A stretch of DNA of 64,000 nt. Origin: Saprospirales bacterium. GTDB lineage: Bacteria > Bacteroidota > Bacteroidia > Chitinophagales > Saprospiraceae. The translations under genes were made by a program, and so were the position numbers. A model generated the notes under the pieces. The model did not search any database. It was not told the origin of the DNA and worked only from the letters and a program-made list of their open reading frames with translations. The stretch lies in the NCBI GenBank assembly GCA_016711045.1, contig JADJTT010000014.1, positions 75,986 to 139,985 of the forward strand, written 5' to 3'. Every line of letters starts with the position of its first letter. The first letter of the stretch is position 1. Below are positions 38,426 through 48,268 of this stretch, in pieces.

Positions 38426-40627
38426 ATGGATAACAACAAAAGTAAGTGCCCGTTTACGGGTGGAGCTCTAAAAGGCAGCGCGGGTGGTGGCACGTCAAAC
38501 CGTGAATGGTGGCCAAATCAGCTGAAGCTGAACATTCTCCGGCAGCACTCCTCGCTCTCTAATCCGATGGGAGAGGCGTTCAACTACGCGGAGGAATTCA
38601 AGACCCTCGACCTGAATGCCGTGAAGAAAGATATCTTCGACGTGATGACCACTTCGCAAGACTGGTGGCCGGCCGACTGGGGTCACTATGGGCCGTTCTT
38701 TATCCGGATGGCCTGGCACAGCGCCGGTACGTACCGCATCTCCGATGGCCGCGGTGGGGCGGGCTCCGGCACCCAGCGTTTTGCGCCACTCAACAGCTGG
38801 CCCGACAATGTGAACCTCGACAAGGCACGTTTGCTGCTCTGGCCGGTCAAACAAAAATATGGCCGTAAAATTTCCTGGGCTGACCTGATGATCCTCGCCG
38901 GCAACTGTGCCCTTGAGTCGATGGGCTTCGAGACCTTCGGGTTCGCCGGCGGACGGGAGGACGTCTGGGAGTCGGAGGAAGACATTTATTGGGGGTCTGA
39001 AAGTGAATGGTTGGGAGACAAGCGGTATACTGGCGACCGCGAACTGGAGAATCCGCTGGGCGCCGTGCAGATGGGCCTGATCTATGTGAATCCGGAAGGT
39101 CCGAACGGAAATCCTGATCCGCTTGCCGCCGCCAAAGACATTCGCGAGACCTTTGGCCGTATGGCGATGAATGACTATGAAACGGTCGCGCTTATTGCCG
39201 GCGGACACACCTTCGGCAAAACCCATGGCGCTGCCGATCCAACCAAATATGTGGACCGGGAACCTGCCGCTGCAGGCATTGAAGAACAAGGACTGGGTTG
39301 GAAAAACACCTTTAATAGCGGTAAGGGAGTCGACACCATTTCCAGCGGCCTCGAAGGCGCATGGACTACCACGCCAACGAAATGGAGTAACAACTTCTTC
39401 GAGAACCTGTTTGGCTACGAATGGGAACTGACCAAGAGCCCGGCCGGTGCACATCAGTGGAAACCGAAGGGTGACGCCGGTGCTGGGCTTGTACCGGACG
39501 CGCATGACTCGTCAAAGAAGCACGCGCCATTTATGCTTACGACCGATCTTTCCTTGCGTTTTGACCCTATCTACGAGCCCATTTCCAGGCACTTCTACGA
39601 GAATCCGGATGAGTTCGCCGACGCCTTCGCGCGCGCCTGGTTCAAGCTGACCCATCGTGATATGGGTCCACGTGCGCGTTACCTCGGACCGGAGGTACCT
39701 GCCGAAGAGCTTATCTGGCAGGACCCGACCCCAGCCGTTACACATAAACTGATAGATGAGCAGGACATCGCCACACTGAAGGCCAGGATACTTGCTTCAG
39801 GACTGTCTGTGTCCCAACTGGTATCTACCGCCTGGGCCTCCGCATCCACCTTCCGTGGTTCCGACAAGCGCGGTGGTGCGAACGGCGCACGTATTCGCCT
39901 GGCGCCCCAGAAAAATTGGGAAGTGAACAATCCGTCGCAATTGGCGAAAGTGCTGGAGACGCTGGAGGGTATCCAAAAAACGTTCAACAGCGCACAGTCC
40001 GGCGGTAAGATCGTTTCGCTTGCCGACCTGATCGTGTTGGGCGGATGTGCAGGCATCGAGCAGGCGGCAAAGAATGCCGGTTATGAGGTGAAGGTGCCTT
40101 TCACGCCGGGGCGTACCGATGCGTCGCAAGCACAAACCGATGTGGAATCGTTCGCCGTACTCGAGCCGAAGGCAGATGGGTTCCGCAACTACATGAAGGC
40201 CAAATACGAGGTGTCGGCAGAGGAAATGCTGGTTGACAAGGCACAACTGTTGACGCTTACTGCCCCTGAGATGACGGTACTCGTTGGCGGCATGCGCGTG
40301 CTGAACACGAACTTTGATCAGTCCAAACACGGTGTGTTTACCAAGCATCCAGAGGCGCTCACCAACGATTTTTTCGTGAACCTGCTCGATTTTGGGACGA
40401 AGTGGACCGCGACTTCGGACGCTCAGGATCTGTTTGAGGGGCGTGATCGTTCCACCGGCGCGCTCAAGTGGACTGCCACCCGGGTCGATCTGATCTTCGG
40501 TTCGAACTCAGAGCTCCGTGCCCTCGCTGAAGTCTATGGATGTGCCGATGCTAAAGAGAGGTTCGTGCAGAATTTTGTGGCGGCCTGGGCCAAGGTGATG
40601 AACCTGGATCGGTTTGATCTGGTTTGA
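38426..40627 (+). CDS. katG: Catalase-peroxidase
   Basis: 733 residues, full length. It degrades H2O2 and alkyl peroxides with heme b. The active site is RMAWHSAGTYR (distal Arg-Trp-His) and the proximal His lies in ALIAGGHTFGKTHG. GLIYVNPEGPNGNPDP contains the Tyr of the Met-Tyr-Trp crosslink. The C-terminal domain is complete. No regulator lies next to it. A strong terminator follows. Confidence 0.95.
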   Translation: MDNNKSKCPFTGGALKGSAGGGTSNREWWPNQLKLNILRQHSSLSNPMGEAFNYAEEFKTLDLNAVKKDIFDVMTTSQDWWPADWGHYGPFFIRMAWHSAGTYRISDGRGGAGSGTQRFAPLNSWPDNVNLDKARLLLWPVKQKYGRKISWADLMILAGNCALESMGFETFGFAGGREDVWESEEDIYWGSESEWLGDKRYTGDRELENPLGAVQMGLIYVNPEGPNGNPDPLAAAKDIRETFGRMAMNDYETVALIAGGHTFGKTHGAADPTKYVDREPAAAGIEEQGLGWKNTFNSGKGVDTISSGLEGAWTTTPTKWSNNFFENLFGYEWELTKSPAGAHQWKPKGDAGAGLVPDAHDSSKKHAPFMLTTDLSLRFDPIYEPISRHFYENPDEFADAFARAWFKLTHRDMGPRARYLGPEVPAEELIWQDPTPAVTHKLIDEQDIATLKARILASGLSVSQLVSTAWASASTFRGSDKRGGANGARIRLAPQKNWEVNNPSQLAKVLETLEGIQKTFNSAQSGGKIVSLADLIVLGGCAGIEQAAKNAGYEVKVPFTPGRTDASQAQTDVESFAVLEPKADGFRNYMKAKYEVSAEEMLVDKAQLLTLTAPEMTVLVGGMRVLNTNFDQSKHGVFTKHPEALTNDFFVNLLDFGTKWTATSDAQDLFEGRDRSTGALKWTATRVDLIFGSNSELRALAEVYGCADAKERFVQNFVAAWAKVMNLDRFDLV

Positions 40628-40659
40628 TTTCAGCGCCGTTTGGCAAATAATTTAGGATG

Positions 40660-40691
40660 AAAAGGTGGTCTGGCAACAGACCACCTTTTTT
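40660..40691 (+). terminator. Rho-independent terminator of katG
   Basis: AAAAGGTGGTCTG GCAA CAGACCACCTTTTTT, a 13-bp stem with a four-base loop and T-tract. Confidence 0.9.
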
Positions 40692-40747
40692 ATTTTTTTC
40701 GCCGGTCTTTTCCTGGATCGCCCAGCTCCGTCTATAGTTCACTTGGC

Positions 40748-42613
40748 TCAATACCCATCATCCTCAATTTCAAACTCCGCATCCTTCTCCCAAATCTCCA
40801 TCTCACAAGGCTTACAATTAAATTTCAACTTATACTCCACTTCTCCATGCTTCAGCACCAAAGGTTCCACCACCTTTTCACCCATGGTAGCCTTTTGGAA
40901 TCGGGGACATTTTCCCAGCTCGTATTTTACGCAGTATTTCGTCGTCATCACCCGCGACTTGCCAGGATCCCATTGTAATTCAAACGCTTTTTCAATTTCG
41001 GTTACGCCATGTCTTTTATAGAATTGCCGGGCCAGTTTATTAGAAACATTATAGGTGAAGTCCAATTCAGAAATGGGATAGGGATGATCCGTTTTCGTGA
41101 TTTGAAATTCTTCCCGATGGTATTCTTTTACTCGAATGTCTATCAGTTGCGCCAATACCACCCTTCTGATTTCGTTTATTTTAGAGATAGGTAAAAACCA
41201 ATTTTCAGAAAAATTAATTTTTATTTCATCTACAATAAAAGGCGTATTCCCTGCTTTAGATAAGTTGTTTTTTATGTTAGGAATAATTGATTCATCGTTT
41301 TTAGTCAACTCTTTTTCCACTTCCATTGTCGAAATACTTTCATGCCCATCTTCATCAATGGCGGTCAATGTAAAACCGTTGTTGGTTTCTGAGAAGGTCA
41401 AGGTGACCCCAATTTTACGGATTGCACTATCTTCCCTTTCCAACAGTTTGTTAAAAGAAGCGTCTGAATTTCTATAAATCAACGTCCCCACCGGAAGTGG
41501 CCTGAAGGTGTTCGGAACTACCACGTCATTAATAATGATATTTACCCGGTCTCCATCCGCTTTCCCTTCTTCATTCACAAAATAAAGGCCATCGCCATTG
41601 TTCAATAGGTCGTAATTTTCAATGACATAGCCATTTGCTTTTACTTCCAGCAATTTACCAATAAATTGTCCCTGCGATTTAGGCGTTTCCCAGGAGCCGA
41701 TCTTTTTATCTCTTTTATTGACAAAATAATCGGTATACCCTCTATTAAAACTCTTATCCATTTCTGGATCGAAACTATAAAAGGTCCTGCCGGAAGATGC
41801 TTTCTGATATTTATCACTGACTTCTAAAAAGGCATCCAGTCGCTTCCGCAAATAAGACACATTATTTTTGACATACACAATGTCCTTCAATCTTCCTTCA
41901 ATTTTAAAAGAGGTCACCCCGGCTTCAATCAAAGCCGGTAGTTGGTCGCTCAAATTTAAATCCTTGATAGACAACAAATGTGTTTCCGTCATCAGGGTTT
42001 TGCCAGTGCCATCAATCAGGGTGTAAGGCAGTCTGCAATTTTGTGCGCAAGAGCCTCTGTTGGCGCTACGTTCCCCATTGGCCACACTCATGTAGCAATT
42101 GCCGCTGAAAGAAACACAGAGCGCCCCGGAGACAAAGAACTCTAATTCCACATCCGTGGTTTCACTGATTTCCCTGATCTGATCCAGGTTTAATTCTCGT
42201 GCCAAGATCACTCGTTTCATCCCCGCATCGTGGAAGAATTTGATATGCTTCGGATCCCTGTTATTCATCTGTGTACTCGCATGAATGACGATGGGCGGCA
42301 AGTCCATTTCCATAATGGCCATATCCTGAATGATGAGGGCATCGACGCCAATATGGTATAGGTCGTGTATTAAACGTTGGCAAGTTTCCAATTCATTTTC
42401 ATAAAGAATGGTATTCAGCGTTACAAAGACCCGGGCCTTAAAGAGGTGTGCGTATTGAACCAATTCAGCAATGTCCTCTACAGAATTGGTGGCATTGGTA
42501 CGGGCGCCGAATTGAGGCGCCCCGATGTAAACGGCATCAGCGCCAGCGTTGATAGCAGCCATCCCCTGGTACAAGTTCTTGGCGGGAGCTAGGATCTCGA
42601 CTTTCTTTTTCAT
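40748..42613 (-). CDS. U32-family peptidase / rRNA or tRNA hydroxylase-like protein
   Basis: 621 residues. It resembles the U32 (YegQ/RlhA/TrhP) family, members of which hydroxylate RNA or act as collagenase-like proteases. The TIM-barrel N-terminal part has EILAPAKNLYQGMAAINAGADAVYIG. The Cys cluster CVSFSGNCYMSVANGERSAN RGSCAQNCR matches the putative Fe-S ligands. The C-terminal region is longer than in small members. No frameshift. Confidence 0.8.
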   Translation of the reverse strand: MKKKVEILAPAKNLYQGMAAINAGADAVYIGAPQFGARTNATNSVEDIAELVQYAHLFKARVFVTLNTILYENELETCQRLIHDLYHIGVDALIIQDMAIMEMDLPPIVIHASTQMNNRDPKHIKFFHDAGMKRVILARELNLDQIREISETTDVELEFFVSGALCVSFSGNCYMSVANGERSANRGSCAQNCRLPYTLIDGTGKTLMTETHLLSIKDLNLSDQLPALIEAGVTSFKIEGRLKDIVYVKNNVSYLRKRLDAFLEVSDKYQKASSGRTFYSFDPEMDKSFNRGYTDYFVNKRDKKIGSWETPKSQGQFIGKLLEVKANGYVIENYDLLNNGDGLYFVNEEGKADGDRVNIIINDVVVPNTFRPLPVGTLIYRNSDASFNKLLEREDSAIRKIGVTLTFSETNNGFTLTAIDEDGHESISTMEVEKELTKNDESIIPNIKNNLSKAGNTPFIVDEIKINFSENWFLPISKINEIRRVVLAQLIDIRVKEYHREEFQITKTDHPYPISELDFTYNVSNKLARQFYKRHGVTEIEKAFELQWDPGKSRVMTTKYCVKYELGKCPRFQKATMGEKVVEPLVLKHGEVEYKLKFNCKPCEMEIWEKDAEFEIEDDGY

Positions 42614-42656
42614 GGGGTAAAGATAGTGTAAAACAGTAGGTTTTAGCGTATGTAGT

Positions 42657-42676
42657 TTGGGACTAGTGCGGCCGTC
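42657..42676. repeat. Half copy of the GGACTAGTGCGGCC palindrome
   Basis: TTTGGGACTAGTGCGGCCGT is one arm of the palindrome at 37494, with one extra G. It lies between the U32 gene and the radical SAM gene. Confidence 0.65.
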
Positions 42677-42689
42677 AGTCTACATAGAA

Positions 42690-44879
42690 TTACAAAACCA
42701 ACAGACCTGACTCTTTCAAATTGTTTATAGGTTTCGAATACCAAAACAATTCAAAATGTTCAAAATGCATTTCGAAATCAGCTTTTAACTCCTCAAAAGA
42801 TGTTTGCTTTTCAGAAGCCGGTGTTAACGTTTCCAGGGTATCTATCAACCAATTGCCGGGTTCTTTTTCCAGGACTAATTCGATGCTTTCTGTTTTTGTG
42901 TGAAACACTAATTGTAATAAATGCCTGGTCTGTCCCCTTTTAGTTTTGGTAAATTCAGCAACCAACGGCGTATTTCCCAACCATACTATTTTTGCAGTGG
43001 GTTTGGTGGTTACTATGGGGTCAGAAGTCAAGCAGTTTTGAATGTAATCCGGATCAATGGTGGTGCGTGGAATTTTAAAATCAAACCAATCCTGTAACGG
43101 GATCTCAAAACCAATTCCATGCATGAAATTAAATAGGGATTTTTTCAATCCGTAGCTAAATTGAGCATGATCAATCCCCGTTGAATCTATAAAGTCTATA
43201 TCATTATTGGCAAACGTAATATCCTTGTAACTGGGGGTAATTCCGTATTCAGCAGGATTCATTCCAACCGGACTGTGCGCAGTCAATGCAAATTGGTGCC
43301 AAAAACCGGATTGTAAAATGCCAATCTCAAATAACTGACGCACCATTTCTAAACTATCAACGGTTTCTTGTATAGTTTGTGTGGGATATCCGTACATTAA
43401 ATACGAATGTACCATAATGCCTGAGTCCGTAAAATTGCGTGTTACTTGTGCGACTTGTGCAACGGTGACCCCTTTATCAATTAATTTCAATAAACGGTCA
43501 GAAGCCACTTCCAATCCCCCGGAAACGGCAATGCACCCGGATGCTTTTAGTAAAAAGCACAGATCTTTGGTAAAGTTTTTTTCAAAACGAATATTTGTCC
43601 ACCAGGTTACCGTGAGTTTTCTTTTTAGAATTTCCAGCGCCAATGCTTTCATTAAAGCCGGTGGCGCCGCTTCGTCTACAAAGTGAAATCCGGATTCTCC
43701 TGTTTGCGCAATCAAGGTTTCCATTCTGTCCACCAACATTTTGGCAGCAATCGGCTCGTATATTTTTATATAATCTAATGAAATATCACAGAAAGTACAT
43801 TTTCCCCAATAACAACCGTGCGCCATGGTGAGTTTGTTCCAACGCCCATCACTCCATAAACTGTGCATCGGATTGGCGATTTCCATCACGGAGATATACT
43901 TGTCTAACGGTAAGTCAGCATAATCCGGCGTACCTGTTTCGCTTTGCTTGTAGTCGCATTTTGTAGATTGATTGTGGTACGCGACCGCATCATTTTCCAG
44001 CAAAAAGGTTCTTTTAAATGCGGTGTTCGGGGAGTTTGAGGTGACATGCCGGTATAAGAGCTCAATCGGCAATTCGCCGTCATCCAGGGTGATGAAATCG
44101 AAAAATTCAAAAACCCGAACGTCTGTAATGGAGCGCAATTCAGTATTTGGAAAACCACCGCCCATAGCCACTTTAATTTCCGGGTAGTTTGCTTTCATAA
44201 ATTGCGCACAGCGAAAAGCGCTATACAAATTACCGGGAAAGGGTACGGAAATACAGACCAATTTTGGTTGGGTTTCCCGAATGCGTCTGGTTAAGATTTC
44301 TATCGTAATGGTATCAATAAACGTAAGAGCTTGTTGCAAATGCGCATACAATTCATCAAAAGAATTGGCACTTCGCCCCAGGCGTTCTGCATACCGACTA
44401 AACCCGAAATTTTCATCGATACATTCGATGATGAAATCTGATAGATCTTCCAAATACAAGGTTGCAAAATGCTTTGCTTTATCTTGTACTCCCACAGCGC
44501 CAAACGCCCAATCCATATCATCTAATTGTTCAAAACGAGAAGCCTGAGGCAGGAAGTTGTCCGTACAAATTTGCCTGGCAAAGGTTTGGTTTTTTCCTTG
44601 TAAAAAAAGGATCACCTCCTCTAAATGTTGTAGATAATCTTCTCTTAACGTATAGATGCGTTGAGCGTTTTCCGAAACAATACGATCGTTGTCAAGAGCG
44701 ATTTCAAAGATTTCTGCAAACTTTTTTTTAGTAAATAATTCAAGAATTACTTCAATTCCTAAATCCATTTGAAAAGCAGAAATACCTTTTGTGTTTAAAA
44801 AACCTTTTAGATATGCCGTTGCCGGATATGGCGTGTTTAATTGCGTAAACGGAGGCGTAATAAGTAGAAGGTCTTTCAA
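42690..44879 (-). CDS. B12-binding-type radical SAM protein
   Basis: 729 residues. A Rossmann-like N-terminal domain (MKDLLLITPPFTQLNTPYPAT; KVAMGGGFPNTELRSI) precedes a radical SAM core with the [4Fe-4S] motif CYWGKCTFC and SGGLEVASDRLLKLIDKGVT. It resembles the B12-binding radical SAM family; no DxHxxG was found, so base-on cobalamin binding is uncertain. The start is TTG at 44879, with no nearby ATG. The gene is distinctly AT-richer than its left neighbours. The substrate is unknown. Confidence 0.75.
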   Translation of the reverse strand: MKDLLLITPPFTQLNTPYPATAYLKGFLNTKGISAFQMDLGIEVILELFTKKKFAEIFEIALDNDRIVSENAQRIYTLREDYLQHLEEVILFLQGKNQTFARQICTDNFLPQASRFEQLDDMDWAFGAVGVQDKAKHFATLYLEDLSDFIIECIDENFGFSRYAERLGRSANSFDELYAHLQQALTFIDTITIEILTRRIRETQPKLVCISVPFPGNLYSAFRCAQFMKANYPEIKVAMGGGFPNTELRSITDVRVFEFFDFITLDDGELPIELLYRHVTSNSPNTAFKRTFLLENDAVAYHNQSTKCDYKQSETGTPDYADLPLDKYISVMEIANPMHSLWSDGRWNKLTMAHGCYWGKCTFCDISLDYIKIYEPIAAKMLVDRMETLIAQTGESGFHFVDEAAPPALMKALALEILKRKLTVTWWTNIRFEKNFTKDLCFLLKASGCIAVSGGLEVASDRLLKLIDKGVTVAQVAQVTRNFTDSGIMVHSYLMYGYPTQTIQETVDSLEMVRQLFEIGILQSGFWHQFALTAHSPVGMNPAEYGITPSYKDITFANNDIDFIDSTGIDHAQFSYGLKKSLFNFMHGIGFEIPLQDWFDFKIPRTTIDPDYIQNCLTSDPIVTTKPTAKIVWLGNTPLVAEFTKTKRGQTRHLLQLVFHTKTESIELVLEKEPGNWLIDTLETLTPASEKQTSFEELKADFEMHFEHFELFWYSKPINNLKESGLLVL

Positions 44880-44926
44880 AAGATGTATTGTTTAAGGTGT
44901 AAAGGTAGTCAAAAGTAAATTTATAC

Positions 44927-45059
44927 CTATACTCAACCGCAATAGGTTTTGTGCAAAGTATAATCAGGTTTAGAATGCTGAGAAAAGTTTAGAAGGTTTA
45001 GTCTAAACTTTCTAAACCCTTTTGACCATTTGCACAAACCCTATTGCAGTGAAGTATAG
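44927..45059. repeat. Nested inverted repeat, MITE-like, 133 bp
   Basis: Arm CTATACTCAACCGCAATAGG...GTGCAAA (44927-44957) matches the reverse complement of 45029-45059 in about 27 of 31 positions. Inside, GTTTAGAAGG/TTTCTAAAC repeats form a second stem. It fills most of the 306-base gap before the YihY gene, which holds nothing else recognisable. Confidence 0.65.
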
Positions 45060-45186
45060 TTGGGGTGAAGATAATGTGTGAATATTGTAATTTATTTAAA
45101 AAGTTGTGTAACACACATATGGTTAAAGTTGACCAACTTATACTTCAAATGATTCATAGAAAAGTTATTTTATATAAAAGATAGGA

Positions 45187-46089
45187 ATGAAAATACCTTT
45201 TAAAAGTATCTATTCAATTCTAAAAAAGGCACTTAAAGTATGGTGGGTAAAAGATCCGTTTCGCGAAAGTGCAATAATTGCCTATTACGCGATTTTTGCG
45301 TTGCCTGGGTTGCTGGTGGTTATTATCACATCTGCCGGGTATTTTTTTGGAAACGACGCTGTAAATAATCATATAACAGTCCAGTTCACATCTACAATGG
45401 GCGTTGATACTGCCGAGCAGATTCAGAATATTATTTTGCAGGCCAGTGAAGCAAAAAACTCAGTCTTGGCAACAATTATCGGAATTATTATCATGATTGT
45501 GGGCGCCACAACCGTTTTCGCACAGTTTCAAAAATCATTAAATAGCATATGGGAAGTTAAGATTGATAAATCGAAATATGGCATTTGGAGTTTTGTCAAG
45601 ATTCGTTTGTTTTCATTCGGGCTAATCGTTACAATTGCGTTTTTACTTATTGTTTCACTTGTTGTTTCCGCTTTGCTTTCTGCTTTTGGCAATTGGTTGT
45701 CGGGTAATTTTTCTGAGACATTTTTGGTGATGCTTCATGTGGCTAATCTCGGTTTATCTTTTATCATTCTTACAGTTTTGTTTGCATTGATGTTCAAATT
45801 TTTACCCGATGCAAAAATAAAGTGGAAACATGTTTGGATTGGTTCTATCGTCACTACATTTTTATTTTATATAGGAAAATTCGGTTTGGGATTATATTTT
45901 GGAAAATTAAACCCCGGCGATGGATATGGCGCCGCAGGTTCGATTATTTTAATAATGCTTTGGGTTTCATATTCTTCAATGATTGTTTTCTTCGGCGCCG
46001 AATTTACCCGCGCCTATGCCGATTTTATTTCGGGCAGGGTTGTTCCAACAGAAATCGCAAAATCAGATTTAAAAAATTGCAGCCCGTAA
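45187..46089 (+). CDS. YihY/BrkB-family inner membrane protein
   Basis: 300 residues with six hydrophobic segments. YAIFALPGLLVVIITSAGYFFG, TVFAQFQKSLNSIWEV, GAAGSIILIMLWVSYSSMIVFFGAEFTRAYA are typical of this family. Function is unclear (it was wrongly called RNase BN in the past). It is the first of a four-gene plus-strand AT-rich group. Confidence 0.8.
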   Translation: MKIPFKSIYSILKKALKVWWVKDPFRESAIIAYYAIFALPGLLVVIITSAGYFFGNDAVNNHITVQFTSTMGVDTAEQIQNIILQASEAKNSVLATIIGIIIMIVGATTVFAQFQKSLNSIWEVKIDKSKYGIWSFVKIRLFSFGLIVTIAFLLIVSLVVSALLSAFGNWLSGNFSETFLVMLHVANLGLSFIILTVLFALMFKFLPDAKIKWKHVWIGSIVTTFLFYIGKFGLGLYFGKLNPGDGYGAAGSIILIMLWVSYSSMIVFFGAEFTRAYADFISGRVVPTEIAKSDLKNCSP

Positions 46090-46187
46090 AAATGGGAATG
46101 ATGTAGCACATTCTCAAAATTGTGCTAGATCCTCTTACTGGAAACGCCTGACCTTTGGATAAGAGATTGAACTGTTAACATGATAAA

Positions 46188-47300
46188 ATGAATCTATCCT
46201 TCCAAAAGCTGTTTTACGCTATAGCTACTATATTTTTACTCTTTGCAATACTGGTTTTTGCGAAACCTATTCTCATTTCTTTAAGTATTGCTTTGCTTAT
46301 TTCATTCATCCTTCTTCCGGTAGTGAAAAAGTTTGAGAAATGGAAAGTTGGTAAAATATTCGCTGCTTTTCTCTCCATTTTCGCTATGATTTTGATAATA
46401 GCAGGAACCATTTTCTTCTTTTCAACTCAAATTATCAATGTAGCGCAAGAATTTACTCATTTTCAAGATAAAATCATTCTTGCTTTTGCTGATGTGACGC
46501 TATTTATCAATAACCATGTGAGTTTTATGGAAAACCTGGAGAAGGATGAACTTTTTAACCGAATGAAAGTTTGGCTCACTGATTCGACAGGGTTTTTGGT
46601 AAGTAAAACGTTTAGCAATACAGCAACTTTTATGGCCGGACTGTTGGCAACAATTGTATTTACTTTTCTATTCCTCATATACAGAAATGGATTGACAGAG
46701 GCATTTTTGACTTTTTCGCCCGAGAACAAACGCGAAAGGGTGTTGAAAATGTTTAAATCGGTTCAGCAGGTTGGACAAAAATACCTGTTTGGGATGGTCA
46801 TTCTCACGGTCATAATTGGATTAGCCAACAGCCTTGGGTTGTTGATTATTGGCATTGACAATCCTTTCCTTTTCGGATTTTTAGGCGCTGCACTAGCTAT
46901 CATACCATACATTGGGACTATAATGGGAGCTATCATTCCTATGATTTTTGCTTTTGTTTCTTATGATTCTATTTGGATGGCAGTAGCAGTTGCCATTTTA
47001 TTTTGGGCTGTTCAACTTATTTCCGATAATTTTCTAACTCCTCGTATTGTGGGGGGGAGTTTAAAAATCAATGCGTTAACGGCCATCCTGAGTTTGTTTA
47101 TTGGCGCTGCTGTTTGGGGACTGGCAGGTATGGTTCTATTTTTGCCTTTTGCCGCCATGTTAAAGGTTGTTTGCGAAGAGTATGAAGAGCTCAAACCAAT
47201 TGCACTGATCATTGGCGAGAAAAATATAGAAGAGAGCGATGGCCAGGAACAATTTTTATCTCGATGGTGGGAGAAAATAAAAAAGACGTTTTCGAAATAG
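46188..47300 (+). CDS. AI-2E family transporter (PF01594)
   Basis: 370 residues with about eight helices. Family features: LISFILLPVVKKFEKW, GLLATIVFTFLFLIYR, FGFLGAALAIIPYIGTIMGAIIP, and ISDNFLTPRIVGGSLKINAL. Members include exporters of AI-2 and sodium/proton antiporters. A hairpin TAGCACA...TGTGCTA (46103-46126) lies in the gap before it. Confidence 0.85.
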   Translation: MNLSFQKLFYAIATIFLLFAILVFAKPILISLSIALLISFILLPVVKKFEKWKVGKIFAAFLSIFAMILIIAGTIFFFSTQIINVAQEFTHFQDKIILAFADVTLFINNHVSFMENLEKDELFNRMKVWLTDSTGFLVSKTFSNTATFMAGLLATIVFTFLFLIYRNGLTEAFLTFSPENKRERVLKMFKSVQQVGQKYLFGMVILTVIIGLANSLGLLIIGIDNPFLFGFLGAALAIIPYIGTIMGAIIPMIFAFVSYDSIWMAVAVAILFWAVQLISDNFLTPRIVGGSLKINALTAILSLFIGAAVWGLAGMVLFLPFAAMLKVVCEEYEELKPIALIIGEKNIEESDGQEQFLSRWWEKIKKTFSK

Positions 47301-47316
47301 TACATGAAACACAAAA

Positions 47317-47934
47317 ATGACAAGCTACAAAAAAAATAGTTTAACGCTTAAAGGAGCGGTTGCTCTTGGTACGGGCGTAATGATTGGTGCTGGAATATTT
47401 GCTCTTTTAGGTCAGGTTGCAGAATTATCGGGAACATGGTTTCCATACATCTTTATTGTCGGAGCGGTTATTTCTGGGTTCAGTGCTTACTCATATATCA
47501 AAGTTTCCAATGCATATCCCTCTGCCGGTGGCATCGCCATGATTTTAATGAAAGCATACGGGAAAACAACGCTCACGGCTGCTACGTCTGTTTTGATGGC
47601 TCTTTCGATGATAATTAATGAAAGTTTGGTGGCAAGAACATTTGGATCGTACACCATGCAACTTTTTGATGTGGAGAAAAACTCCATGTGGGTGCCGGTC
47701 TTGGGTGTTGCCTTATTGATATTTGCGTACATTATCAACATATCCGGAAACAAGATTATCGGAAAAACCTCACAGTTCATGTCATTCCTAAAAATAGCAG
47801 GCATTCTTTTGTTTGCCATTGGAGGTTTGTGGGCAGCTAAGTTTGTTATAGGTGATTTAATTCCATCCGGCACTAATGCAAGTGACTATTCAGTCGCAAG
47901 TTATATTGGGGCTTTAAACTATCTCTTCATTTAA
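47317..47934 (+). pseudogene. Truncated APC-family amino acid permease
   Basis: 205 residues starting normally (LTLKGAVALGTGVMIGAGIFALLG) but ending after about the sixth helix (SYIGALNYLFI, stop), where members have about 430 residues and twelve helices. No remainder follows in any frame: the next gene begins 15 bases later. A deletion probably joined it to the downstream gene. It may be inactive. Confidence 0.75.
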
Positions 47935-47949
47935 AATAAAAACGACGCT

Positions 47950-48264
47950 ATGAAAATTCAATTAAATACAGATAAGAATTTAACCTTACATGAAGCATTT
48001 AGTGCGAAGTTAGATGACTTACTATCAGCGGAATTTAGCCGATTTAGTGAACATATCACCAGGTTGGAAGTACATCTTTCAGATGAGAACGGAGGGAAAG
48101 ATGGGCAGCACGACAAAAGATGTATGATTGAAGCAAGGCTTGAAGGCAAGCAACCCATTGCCGTAACAGCAGACGCTGATACGCATGAACAATCAGTGGC
48201 GGAAGCAATTGACAAATTAAAGAATTCGCTGGAAACAATCTTGGGACGAGGGAGGAATCATTAG
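47950..48264 (+). CDS. HPF/RaiA-like ribosome-associated protein
   Basis: 104 residues. The beta-alpha-beta-beta-beta-alpha pattern (MKIQLNTDKNLTLHEAFSAK; LEVHLSDENGGKDGQHDKRC; IEARLEGKQPIAVTADADTHEQSVAEAIDKLKNSLETILGR) fits the short ribosome hibernation factor domain (S30EA). Shorter than classic HPF in the C-terminus. It is 4 bases from the cytochrome unit. Confidence 0.75.
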   Translation: MKIQLNTDKNLTLHEAFSAKLDDLLSAEFSRFSEHITRLEVHLSDENGGKDGQHDKRCMIEARLEGKQPIAVTADADTHEQSVAEAIDKLKNSLETILGRGRNH

Positions 48265-48268
48265 ATTT

